Origin: Podaxis mareebaensis | Taxonomy: Eukaryota > Basidiomycota > Agaricomycetes > Agaricales > Agaricaceae | Length of the DNA: 64,000 bases | Assembly: GCA_018524725.1 (NCBI GenBank) | Contig: JAEUWP010000414.1 | Location: 1 to 64,000, forward strand | Reading direction: 5' to 3' | Shown here: piece by piece, positions 42,396-53,269 of the stretch | How the letters are laid out: each line of letters begins with the position of its first letter | How positions within the stretch are numbered: the first letter of the stretch is position 1 | The notes under the pieces: generated by a model | The model's input: only the letters and a program-made list of their open reading frames with translations | Databases searched by the model: none | What the model was told of the DNA's origin: nothing | Position numbers and translations under genes: made by a program

Positions 42396-43190
42396 GCATC
42401 ACCTATAGTTCCCACATTCTGGGTCTAGTTAGACTGTAGGATTGGTCTGATCCTACAGTCTAATTAGGCATGGATTTAGGCATTTCCCTATAGGATGGTT
42501 AAAGTATGGTTAAAGCACAAAGGAATACATAGATAATAGCAGGAAAATATCCCAAAGTATTCCAAAACTACTGGAAGGCTCTGGAACAACATTGAAGGGT
42601 TCTCCTCACTGTCTCCTGCTGTCTCCCATGCTCCTCCCTACTGTTCCCATGCCCCTCACTGCCACCTCCTGCCTCCCACACTCCCAAGAGGCCTCTCATC
42701 ATTTCCCCCACCCCCATCTTGCCTGTGTGACATACCACTTTCCATATGACAAACCAGTTTGTCCCCTTGTTATTGTCATCACATCATTTCAGCACCAAGT
42801 CCCTGATTTCAATGTCATTGGACCCTCCTGCCCAACATGCAGGTTCCTTCCCACCCAATGACAGTTCCCCACACTCAATGTCAGCCCCTTGTGCCCAATG
42901 TTACATCCTGCCTTTCCCCACAAACTGCACCCTTCCCTCTGCACTTATCTGCCAGAAGTAAGCCAACCCAAGTCTTCAGCTAAACCCAGTAAGTGATGTG
43001 TCCATTTGACAGTATGGACTACTCATTCAATTGATCTCCAGATTTGTTGAGGCCTCTACATCATCACCAATGACAAGCTCAGTACCTCCTCTATTAAATT
43101 TCTCCCATGTGTTTATTCCTCTCATTGTAACTTCCAACCAAGAGCTTTGATTATCTCACTGAGTTGTCAAGCATGTGACAAATTCAACCT
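42396..43190. other. Unassigned CpG-poor stretch with one strong hairpin
   Basis: Contains the inverted repeat at 42429-42463 (TTAGACTGTAGGAT, 7-nt loop, ATCCTACAGTCTAA), then a pyrimidine-rich zone (about 42590-42960) with open but unconvincing frames. No transposon family is recognised. Confidence 0.4.
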
Positions 43191-43557
43191 CATTTATCAC
43201 AAGAAACTCAAAAACACTGTTAATACATCAAGATACAGATTACTGATGCAACAAAAGGTCCAGCAAATCCAATTATGCAGCATCTGTCCTAGACTTGGAG
43301 TCATCAGTATCTTCAGTGTGAGGGGTTCTATGCCTTGGGATTGGAGGTAACTGGGACTTGACTGATTTCTTGCCCTTACTTCTAGATTTCTTTGTTGGGC
43401 AAGTTTCCTCCTGGTTGGGATCCACATTCTCATCATTTCACTTGCATTTACCCTTTCCTGACCCTCCCTTCAATGCATGGGTCCCTCCCTTATCCTTCCT
43501 CATTGCCCTCTTCTTCATTTGCAATACCCCATCTTTCAGCTTTTCCTTCAGCTCACT
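43190..43557 (-). pseudogene. Relic gene R, 3' part
   Basis: C-terminal portion of the decayed gene whose 5' part is at 45697-47640. The minus-strand frame reads TTQEVSELKEKLKDGVLQMKKRAMRKDKGG, then after a TGA NDENVDPNQEETCPTKKSRSKG and SQLPPIPRHRTPHTEDTDD, a basic, Pro-rich tail. The amino-acid sequence continues that of the other part across LINE C. The two gene ends carry the diverged target duplication GACCYCCTGTRTGGTCA. Confidence 0.6.
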
Positions 43558-43575
43558 GACCTCCTGTGTGGTCAC
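43558..43575. repeat. Target-site duplication, left copy, LINE C
   Basis: GACCTCCTGTGTGGTCAC here matches GACCCCCTGTATGGTCAT at 45697-45714; the three differences are all transitions. The pair brackets the 5' start and the poly-A of LINE C. Confidence 0.75.
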
Positions 43576-45696
43576 CTTCCTTTCCCAGTAACCACCATCA
43601 CCAGCAGTTAAGCACTCATCACTATGGGACATCACAAAGGCAAAAGCCCATCTATTGTTCCTGAAACCCCTCCACCTGGATCTTCTGGTGTCTGGAATAC
43701 CTCTGTTGAAGAAGTGGATGATTGTAGCTGTGCTCACTATGAAACCATGACCAAAGAAGAAGCAATTCAAATTGGCATGTGTACCCCCTCCAACCCCAGT
43801 GGTTAGAGTCCCTCATATATCCCTCCTGGCACTCAGCTCTCTGAGTGGCAGATCACCTCTGGATGGTCAGCTACTGGGCAGTCCCAGAGTGGCTGTTCCT
43901 CCCCCTCATCCTCCATGGAAACTGATGACCCCATAGACTTATTAGCAACCCCAAAGGCATTCCCTCAACCCCTTTCAAACCCAGAAACTCCTAGGGATAC
44001 TCCTAGGACTTCCCTTCTCTGTTACTCTCTGCCCACCCTCATTCCCAAGGAATTTGCTGACAGAGAAGTTGGTTCTATTTGACAGGAGCTCACTTTTTTA
44101 ATTGAGGCTCTCTGCAATAGTGAAGGCTCCTTCCCCACCCACTCCAGATTATTTGGTGACATTTACAACCTCATCAATTTGATGGAGTTCAAAGGTCTTT
44201 TCAAGTCACCCAGCCCTCCCAGTGGCTGGGTTACTCCCCTCATCCCTGAGGTCTTGCCTCCTGCTTCCTTAGTGCTGTGCAAACATCTCCCTTTTAATAT
44301 GTGTCATTTTATGGAATGGTTGATTTAGCAACAATAGATGTTTAATGAGTGTTCACTCCTAAGCCCTCAACCCAGGCCTTAGTGCCTTCCTGGCCCCCCC
44401 CCCCTGTGACCCCTCCTTCACATGACAGGCCCAGACCTCTCTCACATGCCCCTCTACCCCCACATGACAGGCCTAGACCTCTCTCACATGACATCAAGAC
44501 TGGCCCTCCCAGCTTCAATCCATCCACAAGGCATAAGCCTTATTATGCAACCCAGGGCCCCACCTGGCATCAATTTTTCTTGAGTGCCAGTGCTAGTAAC
44601 CTCACTAACACTCATGTCTCCCTTCAGTCCCTAGTTGTGCACTTCAGCCAAGTGCTTATTCAGGCCAAGTCAGTGCTAGTTGTTGACTCTGCTTGCTTCC
44701 ACTCTGGCATCATCACTTTTTCTACAGGCAGTGTCCCTTCCCAGGCAGAGATCAACATTCTCTCTACCTCACTTCCCAATGCACTTAAGAGCACCTTCAT
44801 CACTCTCCCTGTGTCCTGTTCTTTTATCAAGATCATGGATGTCCCTTTCTTCTCAGCTGATGGATTCACCCTTATGGTTGATCAAGTCAAGACCAAGGCT
44901 TTGGCCTTTCCTTTCTTCCCCCTCTCTGACATGCATTATATGTGTGTTGTTCACAATTCTGCAAAGTCTGATACTGCCACTGTGTGGATTGACTTGATTG
45001 ACTCCCAACATGGCACCCTAGCCACCTCCCTCCTTAACAGGTGCATCATGATCAATGGTGTGTCCTGTCTCATCAAGGGTGCCTGAGCCCATACTGGCAC
45101 ACCTCAGTGTCAGCACTGCTGGCACTGGGGTCATCCTTCAGATGCCTGTCACTCTCAAGCACTGAGGTATTCCATCTGTGTGGGACCTCATTCAGAGGCT
45201 TTGCATTGCTCTATGGCCAGGTGCTGCAAAGGTAACCTCAAGGCAAAACCCCCCATTCCCCCCACCCCAGCACATGCTCCCTGCCTGTATTCACCATGCT
45301 GTGTTAACTGCCACAGTGCCCACTCTTCCAATGGCTGCTGGTGTCCATACTGGTGCCATCACTTCAACCACAATTGGATTCATGGGAGGTACCAATGTGA
45401 CACAGAGGCCAAGAAAGCCCCTTCTGGGGGCCATAAGGGCTAACCCACATCAACATACTTTTTCCAGATGTTCTTCTTTTGGACTAACAATTTTCTTTTC
45501 CTACCTCACTGGGAGGGGGCTTCTACTTTGATTAGTTTGGCTTTCATTCATGTCATCTGGGGCACCTGTAGTACTTTAATTTAATTTACCATTTCTGCCT
45601 TTCTCTTAGGTTAGTGATCCTTGGGACTGCTATTGCACACCCTTTTGTTGTAGCTAGTCTATGGCAATAAAAGTGGATTCAAAAGAAAAAAAAAAA
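43576..45696 (+). mobile_element. LINE C, internally deleted 'half-LINE' with both ends
   Basis: The 5' start CTTCCTTTCCCAGTAACCACCA matches the 5' UTR of LINE A (minus strand, about 37744-37720). The 3' end TGGGACTGCTATTGCACACCC...CAATAAAAG followed by an A-rich tail matches the 3' end of LINE A. Between them lies only ORF1 and a short remnant; the roughly 3.8-kb ORF2 is missing. Flanking target duplications of 18 bp show that it inserted by target-primed retrotransposition, and because both termini are present the deletion either predates the insertion or happened in place. It is heavily CpG-depleted. Confidence 0.75.
43624..45450 (+). pseudogene. LINE C ORF1 relic with zinc knuckles
   Basis: Starts at ATG 43624 (MGHHKGKSPSIVPETPPP) and continues through several stops and shifts. 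The best-preserved part (about 44349-45086) resembles the conserved ORF1 domain of LINE A: SLQSLVVHFSQVLIQAKSV, INILSTSLPNALKS, SCSFIKIMDVPFFS, TATVWIDLIDSQHGTLATSLLNRCIMIN. Directly after it come the knuckles CQHCWHWGHPSDAC and further Cys/His groups. A short tandem duplication (CACATGACAGGC... CTCTCACATG, about 44420-44490) disturbs the middle. Confidence 0.65.
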
Positions 45697-45714
45697 GACC
45701 CCCTGTATGGTCAT
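45697..45714. repeat. Target-site duplication, right copy, LINE C
   Basis: GACCCCCTGTATGGTCAT directly after the A-rich tail; partner of 43558-43575. Confidence 0.75.
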
Positions 45715-46949
45715 CAACACCCAGACACATTCACTATTCTTCAATGCATTGAGCAGCAAAAGAATGTCAGGCTTGGCAGTGATTGTAGATGGTGGTGCAA
45801 ATTTGATACTTGCAGGCCAACTGCAAAGTTGAACTCAGTACATGAGCTGAATTTCAGTCTTGTACTTGGCATAGGACATGTGAGCCATTGGTTTGTTCAC
45901 CTTCTCTCCTGCTGATATGTTGGTCCATATGCTCTTGCCAGATTGGCAAACAACTTACTCAGCCATTTGAGTATGATCATTGCACATTCAGCTTGCAAGC
46001 TCACAAGTGTGTCTGGTTTTTCTTGTCCTAAACTTGAGTTAGGTATCACCAAGAACTAGTGCAACATACACCCATGTGATGCTCTTGCCACAGCCCATGC
46101 ATCAAATTTACAGCTCAGCTTGCCCAGTGTCACACCAAAAGTATCCATAAAAAATTTGCCTGCATTTTCTGAGTGTCCCCAAGATATGAAGGTGCTGTTG
46201 TTAATATGGCCCCAGCTGAAAACAATAAACCCAATGGCTCTGGTGTGTTCACTCAGTCAGCTCAACTAAAATCATTAGTTGGACATTGTATAATGTGACT
46301 GATTACATCTCTCACCTCCTGGTTCATCCAATTAACAGTCATTTGAAAGTCATCAACAGCCACATGATTGTCAATCCTTGCTCCCTTCACCATTATTTCC
46401 CTATGCTCTCACAGAGCATCCAGCAATTCAGTCTTCCTTTCTTCTGACATGTCATCTTGGAGTGCTGGATCATCTTCAATTGCCCTGAAGATCTTGGGAA
46501 GTTTTGCACAATCTCCACATGGGTGATCTACAAGGTTGTTAAGTCCACCAAATTTAATTCAAGAGACATTAGACTCACTTGTGTTCAGTTCCATTCCCTT
46601 CCAGTGGACCTTAGCATTGTGCAAGTTCATGTCCCATGTAGGCTTGTAATGTGTTTTGCTATTCAGGACCTCATGTATGTATACCTCTGTTTGATTGTGG
46701 GCCTTTGCTATCTCTATTACCTTCTCTCAATGTGCTAAACAAGCCTTGATAACCTCATCCAAAACTACATTATTCCTCTCCCTGACCTCCTTCATTGCAG
46801 CCTTTGTCAATTTGTTGACTTTTGGCTTTTTATATGTGTGACTAGGTACTATCACTGGCTGTGATGGATTTCATGATGCATGAGTAGACAAGCTAACAGT
46901 CACTTTCTTCTTTGCAGGTGCAGCCTAAGCAGCTTGGCCAGTTAATAGT

Positions 46950-47330
46950 ATGTTATTTGATGATGCATTATTCAGTGACACATTGGTATTTGGCAACTTG
47001 TTGGTGCTTGATGATTGATTGGTATCTGGCAATATGTCAGTATTCAACAATGTCTTGGTCTCTGGTGGCATGGTGGTACTCAGCAGCACATTGGTACTCA
47101 GTGACATGTTGGTGTTCCCAGATGTGTTGGTATTTGGTGATGTACTGGCATTTGGTGATGTATTGGTATTTGGTGATATGTTAACATCTGGTGACACATT
47201 GGTGTCTAGTGACATGTTGGTATTTGGTGACACATTGGTATTTGGCAATGTGTTGGTGTCCAGTGATGCATTAGTGTCCAGTGATGCATTGGTGTCTGGC
47301 AATTCATTGGTATTTGATGACACTACCATC
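46950..47330. repeat. 18-bp coding minisatellite (hexapeptide repeat)
   Basis: About twenty diverged 18-bp units, plus-strand consensus near TTGGTATTTGGTGATRTG. In the minus-strand frame of gene R each unit encodes six residues with a conserved Thr-Asn core. The unit length keeps frame throughout. Beside it, a 22-bp direct repeat (GGAGACTGCACCCATTTCAACT, about 47372-47415) occurs twice. Confidence 0.75.
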
Positions 47331-47661
47331 TGGCAGTGCATTAGTAGTAATTTGGTCTGCAACAGTAGAACTGGAGACTGCACCCATTTCAACTGGAGAC
47401 TGCACCCATTTCAACTGGAGTTGCTCCTGGTGAACTGGTCAGTATGTTGCAGCCAACACACTCCATACTGCCAGATGAGACAGGTGGACCATCTTGAGAG
47501 GTCACATCAGACAGCATGTTGGGATTCATGGGCATCACAGTGAGGGGGATGGCTGGTGGAGGTAAGGCCAGTGTCAACTGTAGTGTGCCAGGACACTGTT
47601 CTGCAATGTTGTCAGTTATACTAGACATGTTCAACAGTCACTTGGAGGTCAAGAGCCAGGA

Positions 47662-48441
47662 TGTCACAACTGCTCGCATGCATCTGTGCTTACTTTCCTG
47701 TGCTTATCTGATGTCTGAAAATCTGATATCCTGGGACTGCTATCGTGCACCCATTTGTATTAGCTAGTCTAGTGCAATAAATGTCAATTTTTAAAAAAAA
47801 AAAAAGAAAATCTGATATCCAATGTTCCAATTTTGCATGACTCTGATCTGCTTGTTCCATTGATGGATTTCTGTCTGCCCTGTTATCCAAACAGGTGGGT
47901 GCACACACTCAGTCACTCACAACCACTACAACAAGTGTTGTTCATTCACTTTTCCTTTATCATCTCAGATCCTTTACCCTTGCCTTGGTCCATTTGTTCC
48001 TTGCTTCCATTCTATGTTTTATTACATTCCAAACAGCCTCCTTTCCATTCTGCCTCCATACCAGTACCTTCCACACACTTCTAGTTTCTGCTTTACCTCT
48101 GAAATGTTTTACCCATTTGTACTTGCTTTTGTTCTCCAGTTATTTTCCTGTTCCCCATTTCCAGTTCTTGATGCATATTTAAGTGTAGTAGTTTCCTGTA
48201 TCTGTTTCCTCAGTCTGAATATCAACTTCGTTATCCTCCTCCTCCTCTGTTCTGCTTGTCAGTCCTCTGGGTCATCTTCCAACCACTCCTGCTGCTTGTC
48301 CACACTCTGTCCCTTGTTCCTTCTGCCTCTGGGTTCTGCCTCTGTCCAAATCAGACCAACATGGTACCAGAAGGGCACAGCACATAAGCTGAGGCTGAGG
48401 TCCACTCCCTGATGCCCTAGGTACCCATCCAGAATGTAACA
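47662..48441 (+). repeat. 5' LTR of G1 carrying a nested LINE stub
   Basis: Begins TGTCACAACTGCTCGCATG and ends AATGTAACA, TG...CA as usual. Without the inserted 74-bp LINE stub and its duplicated target, the length is about 690 bp, equal to the G2 LTR (56909-57599). A TATTTAAG box-like sequence lies near 48175. Confidence 0.85.
47732..47805 (+). mobile_element. LINE D, 74-bp 3' stub
   Basis: TGGGACTGCTATCGTGCACCC...AATAAATG plus a run of A's, the terminal part of the LINE family, flanked by the perfect 15-bp duplication GAAAATCTGATATCC (47717-47731 and 47806-47820). The G2 LTR has a single GAAAATCTGATATCC at this point, which is the empty site. Confidence 0.9.
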
Positions 48442-48480
48442 GTATATTCAGACTCTGACTTCTGGTATTGCCATTTTTCT

Positions 48481-50030
48481 ATGACTACTGGAACTATTAC
48501 TCACACCACTGCTCATTCACAGAACATCATTATCCCCACTCATCTGCTCCTTTGGGCACTTGTTGCTGTTCCTCTGCTGCCACTTTTGGCTCCTCCACTC
48601 CCTGATTCCCCACATCCCATTCCAACTCTCGAACTCTTAGCACCACAACCAAAGAGCCACTCATGGACCAAGAGCCCAATGACTGGGAACTCACTGAATG
48701 CCAGTCTGAGGATGTCACAGAGTCCCAACCAGACAATAGAGAATCCTGCATCCCTGACAACACTCAAGATGAGCTCAAGTACTACAACATGCCTGATGAC
48801 CTGAATCCGGCTGACAATGCTGAAGGTCAGGAAGATAGTCAGGGTGGTGGTGGTCCTCCAGGCAATGACCCTGGTGATGGTGATGGTCCAAGTGACAATG
48901 ATGGCAATAGTGAACCTGAAGCCCATGGCACTCAGGAATCTCCTGAGGACAATGGTATGCATTTTATGAGAGTCATGGAGAGACTCGCCTGTGGTATTGA
49001 ATCCAGTGTACACAACCAATCCATTCCTCCTCTGCCCATTGCATGTCCCGAGAAGATCCAGGCAAAGGAACCCAACACCTTTGACAGATCTAAACCACAT
49101 AAGCTTCCAGATTTCCTTTTCCAGTGTTGCATCTATTTTAGGATGAACCTGCAACTTTTCCAAATGGAGACTGCAAAAGTTAATTTCACCATGTCTTATC
49201 TTTCTGGGTCAGTGCACCAATGGTTCTGGACCATTCTGGACTTGGAGCCAGATTGGGATCAGATCCCATAGTACACCAACTGGAAGCTCCTCTCTGACAA
49301 ACTCAATCTCTATTTTAGTGCCATTGACCCCATCACTGAAGCTGCCAAGGAACTCGAAAACCTCACTATGGCTAACAGGTCACATATCTCCAAGTATAAC
49401 ATTGAGTTCATTCATCTTGGTGGTCTCCTCAAGTGGCCAGACTCCATCCTCCGCCATTGCTACTACCATGGTCTTCTGGACCAAATCCAAGATGCCCTTG
49501 TCTTGCTTCTGAATGGCAAACCCACCTCCTATGCTGACATATGCACCACTGCAATGTGCATCAACAATCACTACTGGGAATGCTAATGTGAGAAGAGCTG
49601 GGCTGGTAACCAGTCTGCAGCAGCCCACAACAAACAGGAGTCTCCACAACATTCCTCCAACAAGGGCAAGGGCAAGAACCCACCTCTGACTGCCAAATCT
49701 GGTAACAGCAATAACTCCACAAATGCACCCCAGCAGTCCAGTAAAGGGTTCCATTCTGCCAAGCCCACTCCATCCACCAATCAGCCTTCATCTTCATCCT
49801 TGTCTTCATTTCTGCCCAAGTTGCTCTCCAACAAGCTCAGAAAGGATGGTAAGTTGACCCCCCAGGAATGCCAGTGTCACATCAACAACAAGCTATGTCT
49901 CTTCTGTGGTGAACTGGGTCATTGGGTTGACAACTGTCCTCAGAAATCCACTAACAAGGCTAAGGCTCACAAGGCCACTACAGATGCCCCTCCCACCTCA
50001 GGTCCCCCTTTGGAGGGCTTGAAAAAATAG
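48481..50030 (+). pseudogene. G1 gag
   Basis: Capsid/nucleocapsid protein: acidic, Gly/Asp-rich N-terminus, a capsid region (RMNLQLFQMETAKVNF, QWFWTILDLEPDWDQIP) and a CCHC knuckle CLFCGELGHWVDNC near the end. Relative to G2 it has lost one base near 48548, and has a TAG at 49269 and a TAA near 49583. It ends AAA AAA TAG at 50022-50030, with the pol frame overlapping in -1. Confidence 0.8.
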
Positions 50031-52415
50031 AGGGCAGTCCTCAGGACTCCACACAGACTGGGGGCCATGTTGATCTCCTCTGTGCACCAGGGAGTTTCTG
50101 CCTCAATGCACCCGCTCTTTCCGACCCTAATGCTTTGTATCTCAAATTCACTTCGTCTCTATTTTCTTCTCCTTCATCCGACTCTCCTTTCTTCGTCACC
50201 ATGCTTGTTGACAGTGGTTCTACTCACTGTTTCATTGACTCCAGTTTAGTGCACAAATTCAACATTCTGACTTTGTCTATCGCTCCAGTGGAACTTCACT
50301 TGTTTGATGGCTCTTCAAATTCCTTTATCACTCAGTCTGCTTTACTTCCTGTAACCTTTGATACTGGTGAATGTATGAACCTTGACCTGTATGTCACCCA
50401 GCTTGATTCTGCTTGTTTAGTGGTTCTAGGACACAACTGGCTCACCCACCACAATCTGTTGATTGATTGGGTTTCAGGCTGTATCACTTTCCATGCCCCT
50501 GACAATGCAAATCTCACACCTTCCATTTCCATATGTGCATCCTCTGCTTCTGTGGAGTCACTTACCACTGTTCTGGATCCAGTTTCATCTCTGACTCCAT
50601 TCTCTGACTCCACTCCCTCCTCTCCTGCAAAGCCTGACATCCATCTCATCAATGCTGCAGCATTCATGTGCACTTTGTGTCTTCCAGGTTCATACCACTT
50701 CACTGTTAATCTCTGCTCCACTGCCATTTCTGCTTCCACTGCCACCACCAAAGAGCCTACCAATCTTTCCAAAGTTCCTGCCAAGTATCACAAATTTGCC
50801 AACATTTTCAGCAAAGCCTGTGCCAACTCCCTTCCTCCACACTGTCCTTTTGACCTCAAGATCAATCTAGAGGAGGGTGCTTCTCCCCCAGTCAGAACAA
50901 TTTATTTGTTATCACAGGTTGAGCTGGAAGCACTCTGAGAGTTTATTGATGAACATTTGTCAATAGGCTTCATCCATCCCTCCACCTCTCCACATGGTGC
51001 CCCTGTTCTTTTTGTCAAGAAGAAAGATGGATCCCTCTGACTTTGTGTTGATTTCTGAGGTCTCAACTATATCACCAAGAAGGACTGTTACCCACTTCCT
51101 CTCATTTCCAATCTCCTCAACTTGCCCCACAAGGCCTACATTTATATGAAGATTGATCTCTGTCATGCTTATCATTTGGTCCAGATTGCTGAAGGTGATG
51201 AATGGAAGACCGCATTCTGAACCTGCTATGGCTCATTTGAATGGCTCGTCATGCCTTTCAGTCTTACCAATGCTCCTGCTGCTTTCCAACAATTCATGAA
51301 TGATATCTTCAAGGATTTGCTTGATGTGTGTGTTACTGTCTATTTGGATGACATCCTGATCTATTCTGACAACCTGTCTGAGCACCGCAAGCATGTCTGG
51401 GAGGTCCTCAAATGTCTTTGTGAAAATGGTCTTTATGCATACACTGATAAATGTGAGTTCAACTCTGATACTGTTGAATACCTTGGTTATATCCTATCTC
51501 CTGAAGGTCTCAAGATGTCCAAGGACAAGGTCAAGATCATCCAGGAGTGGCCCAAGCCAAAGAAGGTTAAAGACATTCAGTCTTTCCTTGGGTTTGCAAA
51601 TTTCTACTGCCATTTCATCCATGCATACTCCAATATCATTGTTCCACTTACCCATCTCACCCAGAAAGGTACTACATGGAATTTTGGTGATGAAGCCCAC
51701 AAATCATTCAACACCCTCAAGGAAGCCTTTACCACTGCTCCAGTTCTCACTCATTGGATCCCTGACTCCCAAATCATCATCAAGACTGACACTTCTGACT
51801 ATGCCCTAGCTGCAATTCCCTCCATCATTGCTCCAGATGGTGATATACATCCCATAGCATTCCACTCCCACACATTCTCCACTTCCAAGCTCAATTATGA
51901 CACCCATGACAAGGAACTCTTGGTGATCTTTGAAGCCTTCTGCATTTGGCAACATTACCTTGAAGTCTCCACTCTTCTGATAGACATTGTCACAGATCAC
52001 AAGAACCTCGAGTATTTTTGTACCACAAAGGTTTTGACCCAATGCCAAGCCTGCTGGTCTGAATATCTTTCCCAGTTCAACCTTGTCATCTGCTTCCACC
52101 CTGGTCACCTCAGAACAAAACTGGACACTTTGACTAGATGATGGGATGTCTACCCTAAAGGGGGGAATAGTGACTACTCAGTGGTCAATCTGCACAATTT
52201 CTGGCCTATATTCACTCAAGAACAGCTTGCTGCCTCCATCTGTGCTACCTACCTCTACACTCCAACCCTTTGTGCTGCTGTGGTCATGGATACATTTAAA
52301 CTCCATTCTGATATCCTCACTGCTCTTCCTAATGACCTGATTGCAGCTGAGCACCTTGCTAACCCCAAAGGACATTGGTCTGTAGACTCTGATAGTTTCT
52401 TACAACTTGATGACA
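50031..52415 (+). pseudogene. G1 pol, truncated
   Basis: Protease with LVDSGSTHCFID, RT with [31 protein letters not shown] and VYLDDILIYSD, RNase H with IKTDTSDYALA and DHKNLEYF, and the start of the region leading to integrase. TGA codons replace residues that are Arg or Gln in the G2/G3 frames (for example near 50936, 51039, 51054 and 51219). Frame stays constant, so the decay is mostly by point changes. It is cut at 52415 by the G3 LTR. Confidence 0.85.
52155..52170 (+). other. Internal polypurine tract in G1
   Basis: CTAAAGGGGGGAATAG, nearly identical to the 3' polypurine tract of G3 (CTAAGGGGGGAATAC). Same place as in G2 (61315-61330) and G3 (56390-56404). Confidence 0.6.
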
Positions 52416-53136
52416 TGTTAAGAACTGACTCCAGACAGGGGTGGACCATGGGTGGCCAAGGGTGGATGCGTGCAGACACGGGGTTGAGGCCTTGGCTTCA
52501 ACTTATGTGTTGTGCCCCTCTGATACCGTGATGGCCTCACTTGACCAACTACAGACTTGAGCGGACAAGCAGACAGAGAACGGACAGAGACAGGACAAGC
52601 CCAGACCAAGGAGCAGACTTGTAGCAGACAAGCAGGAGAGAGGAGGAAGATCTAAGTTGATATTCTGACTGAGGACTACAAATGGTAGTGATCCTACTTA
52701 TATACTAGCAGTCAGGATAAAGTCCAGAGAGTAGTAGTTAAGCAAGAAACAATAGTAACTACTCAAAGGAGAATACAGGAAACATGTGAACTGATAACCG
52801 TGGTGAAGATACCAGAATAAGGAGTCCGTCTGCAAAGCATCTGGACATCCAATAGGATGGGGGCAGAAGTGAAACATCAGATAATGGAGAAACCAAGATA
52901 AGTGAGAGATAATCAAGGGTAAAGGGAAAAGCCACGGATAAACAGAAAAACATGAGATAATCGGATAAGGAGATCTGATAAGGAAAATGACAGAAGGGAC
53001 AAGGATGGATAAAAGTATTTGCAAGGGGAAAGGTCTGACAGAAAGGGAAGAAAGGTTAAACTGAATATGATCCACAGAATCTGGGTTGTAACCAAGGCTC
53101 CGAGAGTTTAATGGACACGAAGTGAAGTCCATAACA
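52416..53136 (-). repeat. 3' LTR of G3
   Basis: 721 bp, with inverted ends TGTTA...TAACA. On the minus strand it is preceded by the polypurine tract TAAGGGGGGAATAC. Its left edge joins G1 after CTTGATGACA, which is exactly where colinearity of G1 with G2 ends. Confidence 0.8.
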
Positions 53137-53150
53137 GTATTCCCCCCTTA
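53137..53150 (-). other. 3' polypurine tract of G3
   Basis: TAAGGGGGGAATAC on the minus strand, directly before the LTR start TGTTATGG. It is the plus-strand DNA primer site and fixes the element's orientation. Confidence 0.75.
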
Positions 53151-53269
53151 GGGCTGAGCCTCTGAGGCCCAAGTCTAGACCAGACACCTGCCCTTAACTC
53201 GCTCCACTGGCTACAAATAGGGCATCTTCAGAACATGAACTTCATTTCTCCAATCCAACACCTTTGACA

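Larger units (their letters stand above)
45697..47640 (-). pseudogene. Relic gene R, 5' and central part, with hexapeptide repeats
   Basis: A minus-strand gene in decay. It begins near 47634-47628 (MSSITDNIAEQCPG), followed by a Pro/Ser-rich part and about twenty repeats of six residues of the form S-P-N-T-N-T or L-P-D-T-N-A (46950-47330). Then come a lysine-rich block (KKPKVNKLTKAAMKEV), GDCAKLPKIFRAIEDDPALQDDMSEERKTELLDAL, a TGA, EHREIMVKGARIDNHVAVDDFQMTVNWMNQEVRDVI, and a C-terminal part ending in LLLLNALKNSECVWVLMT before LINE C. I recall similar proteins as multicopy hypotheticals of Agaricomycetes, with no known function. Most stops are TGA. G1 is inserted immediately upstream of its start. 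Confidence 0.55.
47662..52415 (+). mobile_element. G1, chromodomain-type Ty3/gypsy element, 3' part cut off
   Basis: The 5' LTR (47662-48441) is followed by gag, protease, RT, RNase H and the start of the integrase region. It stops at 52415, in the segment equivalent to G2 position 61575, where the LTR of G3 begins in opposite orientation. G1 is colinear with G2 over the whole stretch but has far fewer CpG and many more stops, so it is the older copy. Its missing part (integrase, chromodomain, 3' LTR) should lie beyond the right end of the window if the nesting is complete. Confidence 0.85.

Noticed and set aside
46912..47184. Plus-strand Trp/Tyr-rich repeat ORF (WYLVTCW-like)
   Set aside because: Shadow of the minus-strand hexapeptide repeat; an 18-bp repeat keeps several frames open.
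48540..49163. Minus-strand ORF opposite G1 gag (and 57676-58323 opposite G2 gag) as a second antisense gene
   Set aside because: It mirrors the acidic gag codons in both copies, has no intron or motif, and is explained by gag constraint.
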